Source: CAYWFP01 sp964457365
Lineage (GTDB): Bacteria > Planctomycetota > SZUA-567
Direction: 5' to 3'
Assembly: GCA_964457365.1 (NCBI GenBank)
Contig: CAYWFP010000136.1
Location: forward strand, 1-8,007
DNA length: 8,007 bases
A model generated the notes under the pieces. The model saw only the letters and a list, made by a program, of their open reading frames with translations. It had not been told where the DNA came from and ran no database searches. Shown here in pieces: positions 6,531 through 8,007 of this stretch (position 1 is its first letter; every line of letters begins with the position of its first letter). A program made the translations under genes and the position numbers.

Positions 6531-7472
6531 CTAAATGCAGATCATGATAATTCCGCCGATGCACAATACAAGCCCTGCGCTTTGGGTTATTCCGTTGCGC
6601 TCCTTGAGGCTCCACCGTGCGTAGAGTGTAAACGAAACGATGCAAGAGCCGACAAGCAACGGATATGAAGCCGAACCGATGCCGGCTTTGCTGAGAATGT
6701 CTATTCCGCGGTATATGAGAAAATATGCCGACACGAGTCCGAAACACTGTTTGATCAACACGTATTTCCAAAAGAGCGCTTGCTTGAGGGTGGATCTGAA
6801 TCTCGCCCCGAATCCCGCGGATTTGTAAATTACGAAGTTCAGCATGAAAAAAGCAAACATCCCGCCACATGCCGTCGAAAAGGTACGGAAGTACGTGGAG
6901 ACGCCGTCACGCATCTCCGGAATATAGGAAGGCAGATTGTTGACCATCTGTTGTGTGCCGCAAATCAAAAAGGCCATGAAGCTGAGCAACAGCCAGTTCC
7001 GCGACGAAGCCTTGCTGTTGTCCTTTGACAAGGCGAAAAGCGCCAGCGAACACAACAGGGCAATAAGGCCGGACAGACGCGTAACCGTCAGTGGAACACC
7101 AAAAAACATCACGCCCATGCCAAACGGGAAGATCAGGCCTGATTGGATAATGGCCCAGACAATCCCGTTCGGTCCATACTGCATGGCCTTGGCCATCATC
7201 TGAAGCAGGATGAAATTCAATAGCCCGCTCATGGCGTATATGCCGCCTGTGATCAATCCGGTTTTGAGCGAGGTTGAAAATGCAGAAACAAGGCCTGTCG
7301 CAAAGAGAATAGCCGACACCGTGAAAGGAACCATAGCGCCAAAGAGTTGAACGACTCCTGTATCAATTCCGCGTTTGGGTGCGTGTCCCATGATGACACC
7401 CACCAGCGCCCAGGTTGAGCCCACGATGACAAGATAAAGGATGCCGAGTAGCATCGTGCGCGGTTCCATCAT
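6531..7472 (-). CDS. DMT/EamA-type ten-helix transporter
   Basis: A 313-aa inner-membrane protein with ten predicted helices, roughly at 7-28, 40-63, 71-93, 103-124, 131-149, 159-178, 195-216, 233-254, 266-285 and 296-313. This is the 5+5 layout and length of the drug/metabolite transporter superfamily. The last two helices of each half resemble the EamA repeat: a basic/polar loop then TRLSGLIALLCSLALFALS (131-149) in the first half, and RWSLKERNGITQSAGLVLCI (286-305) in the second, similar to the usual 'E..t..q..G..li..G' ending. The substrate cannot be read from sequence; the glycosidase end 102 nt upstream suggests a sugar or sugar derivative. ATG 7472 is taken as the start; ATG 7469 and ATG 7454 are also possible, and the last has GGA upstream. 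GC is near 51%, well below the genes to the left. The 102-nt gap to the upstream gene holds no clear promoter or terminator. Confidence 0.88.
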   Translation of the reverse strand: MMEPRTMLLGILYLVIVGSTWALVGVIMGHAPKRGIDTGVVQLFGAMVPFTVSAILFATGLVSAFSTSLKTGLITGGIYAMSGLLNFILLQMMAKAMQYGPNGIVWAIIQSGLIFPFGMGVMFFGVPLTVTRLSGLIALLCSLALFALSKDNSKASSRNWLLLSFMAFLICGTQQMVNNLPSYIPEMRDGVSTYFRTFSTACGGMFAFFMLNFVIYKSAGFGARFRSTLKQALFWKYVLIKQCFGLVSAYFLIYRGIDILSKAGIGSASYPLLVGSCIVSFTLYARWSLKERNGITQSAGLVLCIGGIIMICI

Positions 7473-7574
7473 GAAAAACGACGCCCCCGCACTGTCTGGG
7501 CCTCAAAGACCGGAGCAGACACGCAAGGGACGCAACACAATGGAATGCCCGGCCGGCAGGCGCTGGCGGTCACG

Positions 7575-8007
7575 TCATCGATTCTCGTTCTGAAAAGTGA
7601 TGAGAAGCGCGGCCGAACCGGGCTCCTGCTTGCGGAGAATCAGGTGGTTGCCGGTGAAGTCCGCCGTGATTTCTTTGAGGTCAGAGGAATGGTCGAGCAA
7701 GAGAACATGCGGCTTTCCGAGTGCACCGACGCCGGCGATATCCAGCGGTATTTCCGTTTCTGCGCCGCGATAGTCGGCAATCAAAATGCCGCAATTCCCG
7801 GCGTTGTCGATGCCCGCCAGCAAGGCGACCGTCTCGCTGCCACCCCGGGTTACGACCCGGTTCGGGAAGTGGGTCATCATCTGACCGATGAGGTACATGC
7901 TGTAAAAATTTTTGTTGAGTGATTTCCGTTCGGTGATAAACCCCCACGTTTTCTCGCCGCAACCGTAATAATAGGCTGAATCCAGGGGGGTGTCGTGCCA
8001 GCCGGCA
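7575..8007 (-). CDS. C-terminal end of a probable clan-A glycoside hydrolase (partial)
   Basis: The frame is open from the right edge to TGA at 7575-7577, giving 144 residues of a C-terminus; the start is outside. I translated the edge part by hand: it begins AGWHDTPLDSAYYYGCGEKT and continues WGFITERKSLNKNFYSMYLI, which resembles the last strand and helix of a TIM-barrel glycosidase ('Y......WGl.......kp.Y.a....'). A beta-rich segment follows (VALLAGIDNAGNCGILIADY, IPLDIAGVG, HLILRKQEPGSAALLI), typical of the C-terminal beta-sandwich of GH39-like and related families. The catalytic residues would lie upstream, so family and activity are not shown. An internal ATG at 7898 gives a 107-aa frame, but the continuous open frame upstream makes this an internal Met. 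It is the upstream partner of the transporter. Confidence 0.62.
   Translation of the reverse strand, partial: AGWHDTPLDSAYYYGCGEKTWGFITERKSLNKNFYSMYLIGQMMTHFPNRVVTRGGSETVALLAGIDNAGNCGILIADYRGAETEIPLDIAGVGALGKPHVLLLDHSSDLKEITADFTGNHLILRKQEPGSAALLITFQNENR

Noticed and set aside
7540..7562. A GC palindrome-like stretch (TGCCGGCCGGGCA) between the glycosidase and the transporter, as a terminator or operator.
   Set aside because: The stem is short and imperfect with no T-run; such strings are frequent in GC-rich DNA.

Overview
The window is bacterial, gene-dense, and every gene I can support lies on the minus strand, so it reads from the right edge to the left. The left 6.3 kb is very GC-rich (the two 60-base blocks I counted by hand gave about 70%). 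The right part, from about 6.5 kb onward, is clearly lower (about 51% in two counted blocks). No RNA gene, CRISPR array, insertion sequence or long repeat was seen. A planctomycete/verrucomicrobial/lentisphaeral-type bacterium would suit the gene content and style (a 'MAKKKGPDP' + membrane-anchor protein, sparse Shine-Dalgarno sites, a glycosidase beside a transporter). That is an impression, not a demonstration.

Right module (8007 to about 6531): the C-terminal end of a protein resembling a clan-A glycoside hydrolase (cut by the window edge) is followed 102 nt downstream by a ten-helix transporter of the DMT/EamA type. Together they look like the end of a carbohydrate-utilisation cluster.

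Junction (about 6530 to 6339): a 190-nt gap. It holds a possible 30-codon ORF with a well-spaced GGAG, then a candidate sigma-70-type promoter (TTGACA, 16 nt, TTTATT) whose -35 box overlaps the stop of that small ORF.

Left module (6338 to 1): a membrane-anchored protein of unknown function with an Arg/Ser/Thr-rich N-terminal tail, then an AddB-type nuclease (PD-(D/E)XK plus iron-sulfur staple cysteines, no recognisable Walker A), a 124-aa protein with one hydrophobic segment, and an AddA/RecB-type UvrD-family helicase that runs off the left edge before motifs V and VI. The last three genes are tightly packed: a 14-nt overlap, then an abutting TGA-ATG with a Shine-Dalgarno sequence. They are probably co-translated. 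AddA and AddB together would process double-strand DNA ends for recombinational repair. The small membrane/exported protein between the two subunits, and the basic membrane protein upstream, are the unexplained parts of the locus.
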